Made by a program: the position numbers and the translations under genes. From contig CAVSZA010000050.1 in the NCBI GenBank assembly GCA_963732095.1, positions 27,429 to 91,428 of the forward strand: 64,000 nt of DNA. The letters run 5' to 3'. The notes below the pieces were generated by a model. It was not told the DNA's origin and did not search any database. It saw only the letters and a list, made by a program, of their open reading frames with translations. Position 1 is the first letter of the stretch. The number at the start of each line of letters is the position of its first letter. The stretch comes from AP-15 sp963732095. GTDB taxonomy: Bacteria; Pseudomonadota; Alphaproteobacteria; ATCC43930; CGMCC-115725. Of the stretch, positions 43,857 to 53,015 are shown one piece after another.

Positions 43857-44639
43857 ATGATGCGGCTCGAGAAAAAGGTCGGGATCGTGACGGCGGCGGC
43901 TTCTGGGATGGGCCGGGCCGGAGCGATCCGGTTTGCCCGCGAGGGCGCAGCAATAGGCGTGGTCGACATCGATCAGGCGGGTGTCGACGCGGTCGTCGGC
44001 GAGATCACCGCCGCGGGCGGCCGGGCGCTCGGCCTCGTCGGCGATCTGCGCCAGGATGATTTCGCGCGCAATATCGTGCGACAGACCGCCAACGCCTTTG
44101 GCGGACTCGATTTCGTGTGGAACCATGTCGGCCATCCCGGTCCGGCTTCCATCGAGGGCATCGACATGGCGGATTTCGAGATCGCGCTCGACCTCAACCT
44201 GCGCACGGTATTGGTAACGACCGAGGCGGCGATCCCGGAGATCCGGGCGCGCGGCGGCGGCGCTCTGCTTTACACCGCCTCGACCTCGGGCATTCAAGGC
44301 TCGGCGTTCAGCCCGGTCTACTCGATGGCCAAGTTCGGCGTTGTCGGTTTTGTCCGCTCGCTCGCCAAGCGGCTCGCGCCGGACAAAATTCGCGTCAATG
44401 CGATCTGTCCCGGCCCGATCGACACGCCGATGCTGCGGATCTTCGTATCCCGGCCGGATCAGCAGCGCACCGCCGGACAGGACAAGGAGGAACTGGTCCA
44501 ATTGCGCGGCCGCCAGAACCCGATGGGCCGCACCGGCAAACCCGAGGAGATCGCCAACGCCGCCCTGTTCTTGATTTCGGACGAGGCGTCCTTCGTCTCC
44601 GGCGCGGCGCTACCCGTCGACGGCGCCGCGACCGCGTGA
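43857..44639 (+). CDS. SDR-family oxidoreductase
   Basis: A 260-residue short-chain dehydrogenase: IVTAAASGMGRAGAIRFARE as NAD(P)-binding loop, VVDIDQAGVD, WNHVGHPGPA in place of NNAG, YTASTSGIQGSAFSPVYSMA with YSMAK, VNAICPGPIDTPM, FVSGAALPVDGAATA. AGTGGG precedes ATG 43857, 28 bases after the pump gene. It is convergent with a dioxygenase gene and likely part of a catabolic set. Confidence 0.92.
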   Translation: MMRLEKKVGIVTAAASGMGRAGAIRFAREGAAIGVVDIDQAGVDAVVGEITAAGGRALGLVGDLRQDDFARNIVRQTANAFGGLDFVWNHVGHPGPASIEGIDMADFEIALDLNLRTVLVTTEAAIPEIRARGGGALLYTASTSGIQGSAFSPVYSMAKFGVVGFVRSLAKRLAPDKIRVNAICPGPIDTPMLRIFVSRPDQQRTAGQDKEELVQLRGRQNPMGRTGKPEEIANAALFLISDEASFVSGAALPVDGAATA

Positions 44640-44642
44640 GTG

Positions 44643-45500
44643 TTACTCAGCGGCCTCGCGGGCCTCGGCCCCGTAATCATTGATCGACACCCGCCAGTGG
44701 ATGCGGTCCTCTTCGGGCGGGTAGTCGCCGGCGGCTTTGTGATATGAGCAGCGGTTGTCCCAGATGACGATATCGCCCTTGCGCCATTTGTGGCGGTATT
44801 CGGCATCGGGCTGGATCATGTAGCCCTTCAGCTCGGCGATCAGCGCATCGCTCTCCGCCCGGTCGCAGCCGACGATGTCGACGATCTTGCCGGGATCGAA
44901 ATAGAGCGATTTGCGGCCGGTTTCGGGGTGGGTGCGGATGATCGGATGAAAGACCGGCTTCCAATCCTGGTCTGCCTTGTCGAGAAGTGCTGACCCGCCG
45001 CGGCGGCCGCCATAGGAGAAGGCGCCCATTACCCCGTCGAGCCGCCGCTTCAGCCGCTCCGGCAGAGCGTCATAAGCCGCATAACCATTGGCGAACAAAG
45101 TGTCGCCGCCACGGCTCGGAACGGCGAGAGCATAGAGCTGGGTCGCTTTGAACGGCTGTTGATTATAGGCGCCGTCGGTATGCCAGCCCTCGGCGCCGCG
45201 GCGGTAGATGGCGTCGTTGAGCTTGCCGTCGGCATCGAATTTGTCGATCCCGAGCATCGTGATCTCGGGAATTTCGGGATGGCGCGTCGACTTCGAGGGG
45301 TGCGGGACAACCGGTCCGAAGCGGCGGCTGTAATGCAGAAAATCCTGGATTTCGAGTTCCTGGTCGCGCACGACGAGGATATTGCAGTCGAGCCAGGCCC
45401 GATAGATCGGCGCAAAGCCCGAATCGTCGAGTGTCTTGACGTCGACGCCGGTGACCTCGACACCGATCTGCGGACCCATGCGGCGTATCTCGACCATCAT
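44643..45500 (-). CDS. TauD/TfdA-family 2-oxoglutarate-dependent dioxygenase
   Basis: A 285-residue Fe(II)/2-oxoglutarate dioxygenase that would hydroxylate a small acid such as a sulfonate or aryloxyalkanoate. Iron ligands are in EGWHTDGAYNQQP (HxD) and the distal histidine in CSYHKAAGDYP; the 2-oxoglutarate arginine is in RIHWRVSIND. The N-terminal GVEVTGVDVKTLDDSGFAPI is typical. Start ATG 45500 or 45497 behind GGGAGAGCG. Divergent from the FAH gene. Taurine-specific residues cannot be judged here. Confidence 0.92.
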   Translation of the reverse strand: MMVEIRRMGPQIGVEVTGVDVKTLDDSGFAPIYRAWLDCNILVVRDQELEIQDFLHYSRRFGPVVPHPSKSTRHPEIPEITMLGIDKFDADGKLNDAIYRRGAEGWHTDGAYNQQPFKATQLYALAVPSRGGDTLFANGYAAYDALPERLKRRLDGVMGAFSYGGRRGGSALLDKADQDWKPVFHPIIRTHPETGRKSLYFDPGKIVDIVGCDRAESDALIAELKGYMIQPDAEYRHKWRKGDIVIWDNRCSYHKAAGDYPPEEDRIHWRVSINDYGAEAREAAE

Positions 45501-45636
45501 TCGCTCTCCCGTCGGTAATCGTGCGATGGTCGGCCCGGGGTCTCCAGTGTGTCAAACCGAGAATCGCGATAGTTGCCATGCATCAAACCCGCTAATCTCG
45601 CCCAGCGGGATTTGGGGGCGGGCTTGGGAGGGAATC

Positions 45637-46575
45637 ATGAGGCTGGTGCTTTTTCAAACCTCTGGGCGGGACGAGCCGGTACCCGGGCTGCTGACCGATC
45701 GCGGCGTGGTCGATATTGCCGGCATCGCCGAGAAGGGCCATACCCCGCAATTGACGATGCAGGCGCTGATCGATGGGTTCGACAGGCTGCGGCCGTCTCT
45801 CGAACGCCGGGCGGCAGACGGCGAGGCATTGCCGTTGAGTTCGATCCGCCTGCGGGCGCCGTTGCCGCGGCCCGGCAAGATCCTCTGTTGCATCGCCAAT
45901 TACTGGGAACACGCGCAGCGCGAGGCGCGCCCGCTCAACATGTTCCTGAAGAACCCGGAGGCGGTGGTTGGGCCCGGTGATACAATCGTTCTGCCGGAAT
46001 TCACCGAGCCGTGGATCTTCATGCATGAGGCCGAGCTGGCGCTCGTCATCAAGGGCCCGGCCAAGAAGGTCAGCCAGGCGAATTGGCGCAGCGCGGTGTT
46101 CGGCTATACCTGCCTCATTGACGTGTCGGCGCGTGGCGAGGGTAGGCGGACCTGGAAAGCCGGCAGCTGGCTCGGTAAATCGTTCGACACCTTCGCGCCC
46201 ATCGGGCCTTGCATTGCGACCGCCGACGAGATCACCGAGCCCAATGATCTGGTCGTGCGCTTCTGGAACGACGGCCAGCTGCGCCACAACTACAACACCG
46301 ACGACATGGAGCACCGAGTGCCCGAGCTCGTCGAGTTCGCCTCCACCATCATGACATTGAACACCGGTGATTTGATCGCCTGCGGCACCAATCACGAGGG
46401 GCTCGGCGCATTGCAGGATGGCGAGACTGTGGAGATCGAGATCGAGCGCATCGGGCGGATGTCGCTCAATGTCGTCGACCCGCTAAAGCGCAGCTGGGAG
46501 CGTGGCATCTATATGGGCGCCAACTCGACCAATCCTGAGGCAGTCAAACGGCACCGCCCGCAAAGTCCCGGTTGA
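45637..46575 (+). CDS. Fumarylacetoacetate hydrolase (FAH) family protein
   Basis: A 312-residue FAH-fold enzyme: PLPRPGKILCCIANYWEHAQ, FMHEAELALVIKGPAKKV with metal glutamates, VFGYTCLIDVSARGEGRRTW, KSFDTFAPIGPCIATADEIT, IMTLNTGDLIACGTNHEGLG. Members hydrolyse or decarboxylate acylpyruvates in aromatic catabolism. GGGAGGGA precedes ATG 45637. Neighbouring dioxygenase, SDR and amidohydrolase genes fit a ring-cleavage or xenobiotic pathway, but the substrate is unknown. Confidence 0.92.
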   Translation: MRLVLFQTSGRDEPVPGLLTDRGVVDIAGIAEKGHTPQLTMQALIDGFDRLRPSLERRAADGEALPLSSIRLRAPLPRPGKILCCIANYWEHAQREARPLNMFLKNPEAVVGPGDTIVLPEFTEPWIFMHEAELALVIKGPAKKVSQANWRSAVFGYTCLIDVSARGEGRRTWKAGSWLGKSFDTFAPIGPCIATADEITEPNDLVVRFWNDGQLRHNYNTDDMEHRVPELVEFASTIMTLNTGDLIACGTNHEGLGALQDGETVEIEIERIGRMSLNVVDPLKRSWERGIYMGANSTNPEAVKRHRPQSPG

Positions 46576-46666
46576 GCGCCGCTCAATATCGGAACCCCCG
46601 CAATATCGGAACCCCCGTCTGAACCTCTTGTTTGCCTTTTACCTACGGCGAACAGGAGACGACTCA

Positions 46667-47056
46667 ATGAGCGACGTTAGAACCGCGACGACCGCTACGC
46701 ATCTGGAAGCCGACGAGACGCACCGGCTGATTTCCTCCGAAAAGGTTGACGGCACCGCCGTCTACGATCGCAGAGGCGAACGCCTGGGCTCGGTGCATCA
46801 CCTGATGATCGACAAATATACCGGCCAAGTCGCCTATGCGGTGATGTCGTTTGGCGGGTTCCTCGGGATTGGCGAAAGCTATCATCCACTGCCTTGGAAA
46901 ATGCTGAACTACGACACACGCTTGGGCGGCTATGTCGTTGATCTCGATCGCAACAGGCTCCAGGGTGCCCCGAGCTACACGTCGCGCGACATGCCCAACT
47001 GGGACGACCGTTCATACACTGGACAGATCGACCAATATTGGATGCCGCCGGTTTAA
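46667..47056 (+). CDS. PRC-barrel domain protein
   Basis: A 129-residue protein with one PRC-barrel domain: TAVYDRRGERLGSVHHLMID, GQVAYAVMSFGGFLGIGESY, PLPWKMLNYDTRLGGYVVDL. PRC-barrels occur in RimM, photosynthetic reaction centre H subunits and many small stress-linked proteins. CAGGAGA lies ahead of ATG 46667. A strong terminator follows the stop, so it is a separate small transcription unit. Confidence 0.93.
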   Translation: MSDVRTATTATHLEADETHRLISSEKVDGTAVYDRRGERLGSVHHLMIDKYTGQVAYAVMSFGGFLGIGESYHPLPWKMLNYDTRLGGYVVDLDRNRLQGAPSYTSRDMPNWDDRSYTGQIDQYWMPPV

Positions 47057-47072
47057 AGAGAGGACCTTGCAA

Positions 47073-47099
47073 GCGGCGCCCATCGGGCGCCGCTTTTTA
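47073..47099 (+). terminator. Rho-independent terminator
   Basis: GCGGCGCCC-ATC-GGGCGCCGC forms a perfect 9-bp stem followed by TTTTT. It lies 17 bases after the PRC-barrel stop codon. Confidence 0.93.
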
Positions 47100-47226
47100 T
47101 TCTGCGCCGGGGTTCTCGACAGCTTGGAGGTGAAAGCCCTTGGGCCAGCGGTGATCGCGCTTTTCGCTAGGCTGAGCCAGGGCACGCTTGCGTTGCATCG
47201 CCTGGAAACAAAGAGGGGAGGAGCGA

Positions 47227-48186
47227 ATGCAAGAAAATCTTGTCGACCGCCGTGCGGTCTTGAAGACAATATCGGCGGCAGCCGTAGCCGGCACCGTTGC
47301 GGCACGGCCGCAGCCGGCGGCGGCGCAGCAGGTCAAATGGTCGGCCGGGACCGAGGCGCCCAAGCTGCGGGCGCCAGCCGATGCAACCGACTGCCATCAT
47401 CACATCTACGATGCCAGATACCCGGCCGACCCGCGTTCGACGTTGCGGCCCGGCGACGCCTCGGTCGAGGATTACCGGGCCTTGCAGCGCCGCATCGGCA
47501 CGAGCCGCAACGTCATCGTGCAGCCTTCGACCTATGGCACCGACAATAGCTGCACCCTCGATGCGTTGGTCGCGTTCGGACCGACGGCGCGCGCCGTCGC
47601 GGTGGTCGACACCACGGTTGCCGACGCCGAGCTGAAGCGCATGAACGGCCTCGGCGTGCGCGGCACCCGCTTCAATCTCGCGCAAGCGGGCGCGACGACG
47701 CCTGAGATGATCGAGCCCTTGTCGAAGCGGGTGAACGACCTCGGCTGGCATATCCAGATCAACGCGCCGGCAGCCAAGATCATGGAGATAAAAGACATCC
47801 TGAGTCGGGTCCCGTCGCCGATCGTGTTCGACCATCTGGCGCACATCCCCGAACCGGAGGGCACCGCCCATCCGCTGTTCGGCGTGGTCCTCGCGCTGAT
47901 CGACAAGGGCAAGACCTGGGTCAAACTGTCGGGCGCTTATGCCGACACCAAAGTCGGGTCGCCGAGCTATTCGGATTCCAGCGCCGTCGCGCGCGCCTAT
48001 GTTCAGAAGGCGCCCGAGCGCCTCGTATGGGGCAGCGACTGGCCGCATCCTTCAGAACGGGAAAACAAGCCGGATGATGCGATCCTGTTCGACCTTCTGC
48101 TCGACTGGGCCCCCGAGGAGCGCGTCAGAAACCGCATCCTGGTGCAAAACCCGGAAGCGCTCTACGGCTTTGCGAAGAGCGCGTAA
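47227..48186 (+). CDS. Tat-exported amidohydrolase (2-pyrone-4,6-dicarboxylate lactonase-like)
   Basis: A 319-residue protein with a twin-arginine signal (DRRAVLKTISAAAVAGTVAA, cleavage near the PAAAQQ segment) and an Amidohydro_2 TIM barrel: ATDCHHHIYDARYPADP, RNVIVQPSTYGTD, HIQINAPAAKI, IVFDHLAHIPEP, KTWVKLSGAY, LVWGSDWPHPS. This layout resembles LigI-type lactonases of lignin and aromatic catabolism. ATG 47227 follows GGGGAGGAGCG. A periplasmic location is inferred from the signal. Confidence 0.9.
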   Translation: MQENLVDRRAVLKTISAAAVAGTVAARPQPAAAQQVKWSAGTEAPKLRAPADATDCHHHIYDARYPADPRSTLRPGDASVEDYRALQRRIGTSRNVIVQPSTYGTDNSCTLDALVAFGPTARAVAVVDTTVADAELKRMNGLGVRGTRFNLAQAGATTPEMIEPLSKRVNDLGWHIQINAPAAKIMEIKDILSRVPSPIVFDHLAHIPEPEGTAHPLFGVVLALIDKGKTWVKLSGAYADTKVGSPSYSDSSAVARAYVQKAPERLVWGSDWPHPSERENKPDDAILFDLLLDWAPEERVRNRILVQNPEALYGFAKSA

Positions 48187-48189
48187 CGC

Positions 48190-49509
48190 CTAACGGACGC
48201 CGAAATGGTCGGCGAGCTCGGCACCGGTGAAGCCGCCCGTGAAGCTTTCCGGATCGAGCGGCAGCATGGTTGCGTTCCACTCGCTCCATTCCGCGACAAG
48301 CCGTTCGTAGACGTCCCGATGGCGCTCCTTGAGATTGGCTCGCTCCATCGGGTCCTGCGCCACATCGAACAAAAAGGTGTTGTCGAGGATCTTGAGGTAT
48401 TTCCAGTCGCCGTCGCGGGCCGCCTGCTGGTCGTTGTATTTGTAGCGCCAGAAGAGCTTGCGCGGAACCGGCGCCGCCGCTTCCGTCAGCATCGGCAGCA
48501 GATCGATTCCGTCTGATGGAAACTTCGGTTGGGGAGCAGTGCCGGCTGCCGTGAGCAGGGTCGGGAACCAATCCATGCTGATCGTCACCTGCTCCGAGAC
48601 TGCGCCGCACGGAATTCTGTCCGGCCAGCGGATCACCGCCGGAATGCGCAAACCGCCCTCCAGCAATTCCGTTTTCCTGCCGGTAAAAGGCCAGGTGTCG
48701 GAATAGCGCTCCCCGCCATTGTCGCTGGTGAAGACGACGATTGTGTTTTGCCAGGCGCCGGCCGCGTCGAGCGCCTGTAGCACGCGGCCGATTTGCAGGT
48801 CCATCTGCTGGATCATCCGCTGATAGGTGCGCTGAGTGCCGCCGTCGTAATGAAACAGGTTCCGCAGGCGCTGCAACTCGGCTTCGTCGCCCGGCGCCTC
48901 CCAGGGCCAATGCGGCGCGCTGAAATGCAGGCTGATCAGGAAGGGCTGCCCGGTTCCGGCGTAGGTTTCGACCAGATCGACGGCGCGGGCGCCCAACAAG
49001 TCGGTCAGGTAGCCGGTTCGGCGGATTTTGACGTCGCCCTCCCATAAATCATCGGTGTCGGTCGCCGGCGGGCCGGATTTGTGCGTGAAGTAATCGACCG
49101 CGCCGCTGCGGAAACCATAGAAATAGTCGTAACCGCTCTGCAGCGGACCGAAATCGGGCAGCCGCCCCAAATGCCATTTGCCGATCAGTGCGGATTGATA
49201 ACCGGCCTTCTTCAGGAGCGACGGCAAGGTCGGATGGTCCGCCGGCAAACCGATCTTGCGCGGCACGCGCGTGCTCAGCGGCTCTTCGAGCCCGACGGCC
49301 AACCGGTATTGGTAACGCCCGGTAATCAGCGCGACGCGGGAGGCGGTGCAGACTGCGGAATTGGCATAGGCCTGAGTGAAGCGCACGCCCTCGGCGGCGA
49401 TGCGATCGATATTGGACGTCGTGAAATCGCGGCGGCCGTAGCAAGAGACATCGGCATAGCCGAGGTCGTCGGCGAGAATGAACAGAATGTTCGGTCTGGA
49501 TGACGCCAC
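48190..49509 (-). CDS. Sulfatase (arylsulfatase family)
   Basis: A 439-residue alkaline-phosphatase-fold sulfatase: RPNILFILADDLGYADVSCY with metal aspartates, SAVCTASRVALITGR holding the formylglycine cysteine (CxAxR form), GKWHLGRLPDFGP, ISLHFSAPHWPWEAPGDEAE, VVFTSDNGGERYS. No signal peptide is visible, so it may be cytoplasmic or start differently. An anaerobic- or aerobic-type maturase is not in the window. It is convergent with the amidohydrolase gene, three bases apart. Confidence 0.92.
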   Translation of the reverse strand: MASSRPNILFILADDLGYADVSCYGRRDFTTSNIDRIAAEGVRFTQAYANSAVCTASRVALITGRYQYRLAVGLEEPLSTRVPRKIGLPADHPTLPSLLKKAGYQSALIGKWHLGRLPDFGPLQSGYDYFYGFRSGAVDYFTHKSGPPATDTDDLWEGDVKIRRTGYLTDLLGARAVDLVETYAGTGQPFLISLHFSAPHWPWEAPGDEAELQRLRNLFHYDGGTQRTYQRMIQQMDLQIGRVLQALDAAGAWQNTIVVFTSDNGGERYSDTWPFTGRKTELLEGGLRIPAVIRWPDRIPCGAVSEQVTISMDWFPTLLTAAGTAPQPKFPSDGIDLLPMLTEAAAPVPRKLFWRYKYNDQQAARDGDWKYLKILDNTFLFDVAQDPMERANLKERHRDVYERLVAEWSEWNATMLPLDPESFTGGFTGAELADHFGVR

Positions 49510-49927
49510 CGCTCGTCTCCCCTTCTTTCCGCTGGGCAGCAGCCGGGATTGTCGACCCGAAAATCGCCGTAATCGTAGTGTATTTCTTGGGTGCCTATCC
49601 TCGTTAGGGAAAGGAATCCCTCTGGATACAAGCTCATGTCAATGCACTCGGTTCATTCGGTCCGTTCTTATGACCTCCGCGGCCGAGGTTGCGCTAAGCC
49701 GTTGCCGCGCGCAATAGCGGGAATTTCCTTTTACTGGCTGTCTGGCTGTTATTGGGGTGTTGCTCGCTGTTATTTTTTTGCCGCTGCTGTCGAAAACCTA
49801 GCATTTCCGCGGCTGTGGCCAAAATGCTGGCTGTTTTTTTGGAGTATTATCAGCGAGATCAGCTGCGGCTCCGGAGATCGGGCGGCGAAGTTGCCCGATA
49901 AGCTGGCGGCAGCTGTCAAATATTAAC
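49510..49927. other. No supported gene; long intergenic region
   Basis: It separates the divergent sulfatase and DUF1345 genes. It is AT-richer than its surroundings with several T-runs (49770-49850). A 111-codon open frame exists but its composition (many Trp, Cys, Tyr) and lack of homology argue against coding. Promoters for both flanking genes are probably here. Confidence 0.5.
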
Positions 49928-50641
49928 GTGGGAAAGGACCGAATGGGGGGTCAATCGGAGCCAGTTTGGTTCGTTCTACGGCGCGAAATGCTGCGCCGGA
50001 CGCATGTGCGCGGCCACCCGAGGCTGCTCGCTGCGGTGGCGGTGGCGCTTATCCTCTATTGCATCCTGTCACGCTGGACCGGAACCGCGACGGCCTTTCT
50101 GATCGCCTTCGATGGTGGCGCAGTAGTGTTTCTCGCGGCGGTGTGGATCATGATGGCATTGGCGACACCGGAGGAAATGCGGCGGCGCGCGGAAATTGAA
50201 GATGAAGGTCGGTACGCGGTGCTGGGCTTCAGCGCCGCAGCCGCGACCGCAATATTACTCGCGATCGTGTTCGAGCTTCATGGCATCAAGGATCGGCCCT
50301 CTGCGCTGGCTGTCGTGTTGGCTGCGGCGACAATTCTGCTCTCGTGGCTGTTTATGAACACAATTTTCGCGTTACATTATGCGCATGGCTACTATGGCGA
50401 TGCTGACCCTTCCAAAGAATATAAAGCGACAGGCGGTCTCGTTTTTCCCGGCCGACACGACCCCTATTATTGGGACTTCATGTATTTTTCGTTTGTCGTT
50501 GGGATGACCTTCCAGGTCTCGGACGTGCAGGTCGAAGATCCCAAGCTGAGGCGCGAGGTGCTCGCCCACGGCGTGCTGGCTTTTTTCTTCAACGTCGTGA
50601 TCGTCGCTCTGACCATCAACATCGTTGCCGGGCTGATCTGA
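49928..50641 (+). CDS. DUF1345 membrane protein
   Basis: A 237-residue integral membrane protein with about five helices, including LLAAVAVALILYCILSRWTG, AFLIAFDGGAVVFLAAVWIM and AILLAIVFELHGI. The family signatures MRRRAEIEDEGRYAVLGFSA, MNTIFALHYAHGYYG and YYWDFMYFSFVVGMTFQVSD are all present. Function of DUF1345 is unknown. The start is GTG 49928 by family length. The MarR-GNAT gene follows after 42 bases. Confidence 0.9.
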   Translation: MGKDRMGGQSEPVWFVLRREMLRRTHVRGHPRLLAAVAVALILYCILSRWTGTATAFLIAFDGGAVVFLAAVWIMMALATPEEMRRRAEIEDEGRYAVLGFSAAAATAILLAIVFELHGIKDRPSALAVVLAAATILLSWLFMNTIFALHYAHGYYGDADPSKEYKATGGLVFPGRHDPYYWDFMYFSFVVGMTFQVSDVQVEDPKLRREVLAHGVLAFFFNVVIVALTINIVAGLI

Positions 50642-50647
50642 AAGTAC

Positions 50648-50683
50648 TTGACGTAGTCAGCAATTTGTCTGATAAAGGCAGAT
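50648..50683 (+). promoter_or_regulatory. Possible promoter/operator of the MarR-GNAT gene
   Basis: TTGACG at 50648 is followed 17 bases later by GATAAA, a possible -35/-10 pair, and TCTG-ATAAAGG-CAGA at 50668-50682 is an inverted repeat just upstream of ATG 50684. MarR proteins often repress themselves through such sites. Confidence 0.4.
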
Positions 50684-51631
50684 ATGGAGCTGCCAAACTC
50701 AGAGCTGGGAGAGCGGGTCCGGGCCGTCCGGCGGTTCAACCGGCTCTATACCCGCAAGATCGGTGTCTTAAAAGAAGGGCTGCTGGGCAGTTCGCTGTCG
50801 CTGACCGAAGGTCGGGTCCTTTACGAGCTTGCGCAGCGCGAGAAGACGACGGCGTCCGAGCTGGCGCAGGAGCTCGGTTTGGATTCGGGGTACCTGAGCC
50901 GCATGCTGAAGAGCTTCGCGGCCAAGGGTGTCGTCATCAGGCATGTGTCGAAGAGCGATCGCCGGCAGATGATCCTCGCGCTGACCAACCGAGGCCGCGA
51001 GATGTTCGCGACGATCGATGCCCGGTCGCGTGACGAGATCGCGGCGCTCCTGGGGGTGCTGCCGGCTTCGCAGCAGGCGCAGTTGGTCGCGGCGCTGGAG
51101 CGGGTCGAGCGCCTGCTCGGCGTGCGAGGCGAAGAGGCCGAACTCTCGTATATCCTCCGTCCGCACCAGCCGGGCGATATCGGCTGGATCATCCACCGCC
51201 ACGGCGTCCTCTACGCCGAGGAATATGGCCTCGATACGACTTTCGAGGCGTTGGTCGCGCGGATCGCCGCGGGTTTTGTCGAGAATTTCGATGCCGGGCG
51301 GGAGCGCTGCTGGATCGCCGAGCGTGACGGCGAAATCGTCGGTTCGGTACTGCTCGTCAGGGACAGCGAAGAAATCGCCAAACTGCGACTGCTTTACGTC
51401 GAGCCAACGGCTCGCGGGCTCGGCATCGGACGCCGGCTTGTCGGGGAATGTATCGGCTTTGCCCGCCGCACGAGCTATCGCAAGCTCACCTTGTGGACAA
51501 ACGACGTGCTGGTCTCCGCGCGCCGCATTTACGAGGCCGCGGGTTTTCATCTGGTGCGCGAGGAGGCGCATCACAGTTTTGGCCGTGATTTGGTCGGGCA
51601 GTACTGGGAATTGCCGCTGAGCCCGCATTGA
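50684..51631 (+). CDS. MarR-GNAT fusion: regulator with acetyltransferase domain
   Basis: A 315-residue two-domain protein. Residues ~1-150 are a MarR winged helix (LTEGRVLYELAQREKTTASE, LGLDSGYLSRMLKSFAAKGV, SKSDRRQMILALTNRGREMF). Residues ~160-315 are a GNAT acetyltransferase (YVEPTARGLGIGRRLVGECI as acetyl-CoA loop, NDVLVSARRIYEAAGFHLVR). Such fusions are known but poorly understood; they may acetylate a small molecule they also sense. A short upstream inverted repeat suggests autoregulation. Confidence 0.93.
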   Translation: MELPNSELGERVRAVRRFNRLYTRKIGVLKEGLLGSSLSLTEGRVLYELAQREKTTASELAQELGLDSGYLSRMLKSFAAKGVVIRHVSKSDRRQMILALTNRGREMFATIDARSRDEIAALLGVLPASQQAQLVAALERVERLLGVRGEEAELSYILRPHQPGDIGWIIHRHGVLYAEEYGLDTTFEALVARIAAGFVENFDAGRERCWIAERDGEIVGSVLLVRDSEEIAKLRLLYVEPTARGLGIGRRLVGECIGFARRTSYRKLTLWTNDVLVSARRIYEAAGFHLVREEAHHSFGRDLVGQYWELPLSPH

Positions 51632-51727
51632 CGCGGCGGGGGCTCGCCCATAAGTATCGCCGCGCGACGCGGCCTCCGATTCGTATCTTAATTTGGGGTC
51701 GCGCCTATCCTTTGCGAGGACAGCTTG

Positions 51728-52885
51728 ATGAAGCCGACGCGGCGCCCGGCCAATCCGTGCTTTTCTTCCGGCCCTTGCGCGAAACGGCCGGGCTGGTCGC
51801 CGGCGGTGCTCGAGACGGCGCTCGTCGGCCGCTCGCATCGCTCAGGGGTTGGTCTGGCGCGGCTCGTCGAAGTGATCGACCGCTCGCGCGCGATCCTCGG
51901 CATCCCCGCCGACTGGCGGGTCGGCATTGTCGCCGGTTCCGATACCGGAGCGATCGAGATCGCGATGTGGTCGCTGCTCGGGGCGCGCGGCGTCGACATG
52001 CTCGCCTGGGAGAATTTCGGCGAGGGTTGGGTCGCCGACGTCGCGCAACTCAAGCTCGAAGATGTTCGCGTAATGCATGTGCCTTACGGCCAAGTTCCCG
52101 ATCTTTCCCGGGTCGATCCCGCCCGCGACGTGGTCTTCCCGTGGAACGGCACGACCTCGGGGGTGCGGGTGCCGAACGGCGACTGGATAGCGGCTGACCG
52201 GCGGGGCCTGACGATTTGCGATGCAACCTCGGCCGTCTTTGCGATGCGGCTGCCGTGGGACAAGCTCGATGTCGCCACCTGGTCGTGGCAGAAATCGCTG
52301 GGCGGTGAGGGGGCGCACGGCATGCTGGCGCTGTCGCCGCGCGCCATCGAGCGGCTCGAAAGCTACACCCCGCCCTGGCCGCTGCCAAAACTCTTCCGGC
52401 TCACCTCCAAAGGCAAGCTGATCGAGGGGGTGTTCCGTGGCGAGACGATCAACACGCCGTCGATGCTGTGCGTCGAGGATGCGCTCAATTCACTGAAATG
52501 GGCGGAGGCGGTCGGCGGCCTCGACGGGCTGATCGCCAGGTCTGAACGCAATCTGGCAAAGCTCCTCGGCTGGGTCGAGAAATGCCCCTGGGCCGATTCT
52601 CTGGCCGAGGATCCGGCCACGATCTCCTGCACTTCGCCGCAGTTCAAGATAACCGAGCCGTGGTTCACCCGGCTCTCGCCCGAGGAGCGTTTTCAGACCG
52701 TCCGGGCGATGACCCGGCGGCTCGAGCAGGAAGGCGCGGCCTACGACATCGCCAGCCATCGCGCCTCACCTCCCGGGCTGCGCATCTGGACCGGACCCAC
52801 GATCGAGACGGCCGATCTCGAAGCGCTCCTCCCCTGGCTCGACTGGGCCTGGGACGAACAGCGCCGTACCGCGAAGGCCGCTTGA
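51728..52885 (+). CDS. serC: Phosphoserine aminotransferase
   Basis: A 385-residue PLP enzyme converting 3-phosphohydroxypyruvate to phosphoserine, second step of serine synthesis. The N-terminus PTRRPANPCFSSGPCAKRPG, SDTGAIEIAMWSLLGARGVD, VVFPWNGTTSGVRVPNGDWI and the PLP lysine in WSWQKSLGGEGAHG are typical of the alphaproteobacterial SerC. ATG 51728 is chosen over an in-frame TTG one codon earlier. serA follows in the same direction, separated by a repeat. Confidence 0.95.
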   Translation: MKPTRRPANPCFSSGPCAKRPGWSPAVLETALVGRSHRSGVGLARLVEVIDRSRAILGIPADWRVGIVAGSDTGAIEIAMWSLLGARGVDMLAWENFGEGWVADVAQLKLEDVRVMHVPYGQVPDLSRVDPARDVVFPWNGTTSGVRVPNGDWIAADRRGLTICDATSAVFAMRLPWDKLDVATWSWQKSLGGEGAHGMLALSPRAIERLESYTPPWPLPKLFRLTSKGKLIEGVFRGETINTPSMLCVEDALNSLKWAEAVGGLDGLIARSERNLAKLLGWVEKCPWADSLAEDPATISCTSPQFKITEPWFTRLSPEERFQTVRAMTRRLEQEGAAYDIASHRASPPGLRIWTGPTIETADLEALLPWLDWAWDEQRRTAKAA

Positions 52886-52892
52886 ATTTTAC

Positions 52893-52992
52893 CACAGAGA
52901 CACGGAGTACACTGAGAACGGCCAGGACGAGGAGCAATCGCCCCTTAACGATTTGTTCTGTGGCTCGGTGCCCTCCGTGCCTCCGTCGTGAA
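52893..52992. repeat. Dispersed repeat between serC and serA
   Basis: ACCACAGAGACACGGAGTAC at the left and the related GCCCTCCGTGCCTCCGTCGT at the right form an imperfect inverted pair, a type of ACAGAGACACGGAG repeat scattered in many bacterial genomes. It could attenuate read-through between serC and serA. Confidence 0.7.
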
Positions 52993-53015
52993 CCTTCTCG
53001 CAGATCGGAGCTCTC

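Noticed and set aside
46583..46618. Short direct repeat AATATCGGAACCCCC, two copies
   Set aside because: Only two copies and intergenic; too little to call a functional repeat or CRISPR. No CRISPR array was seen anywhere in the window.
49591..49926. A 111-codon open frame between the sulfatase and DUF1345 genes
   Set aside because: Odd amino-acid composition, no ribosome-binding site and no motif.
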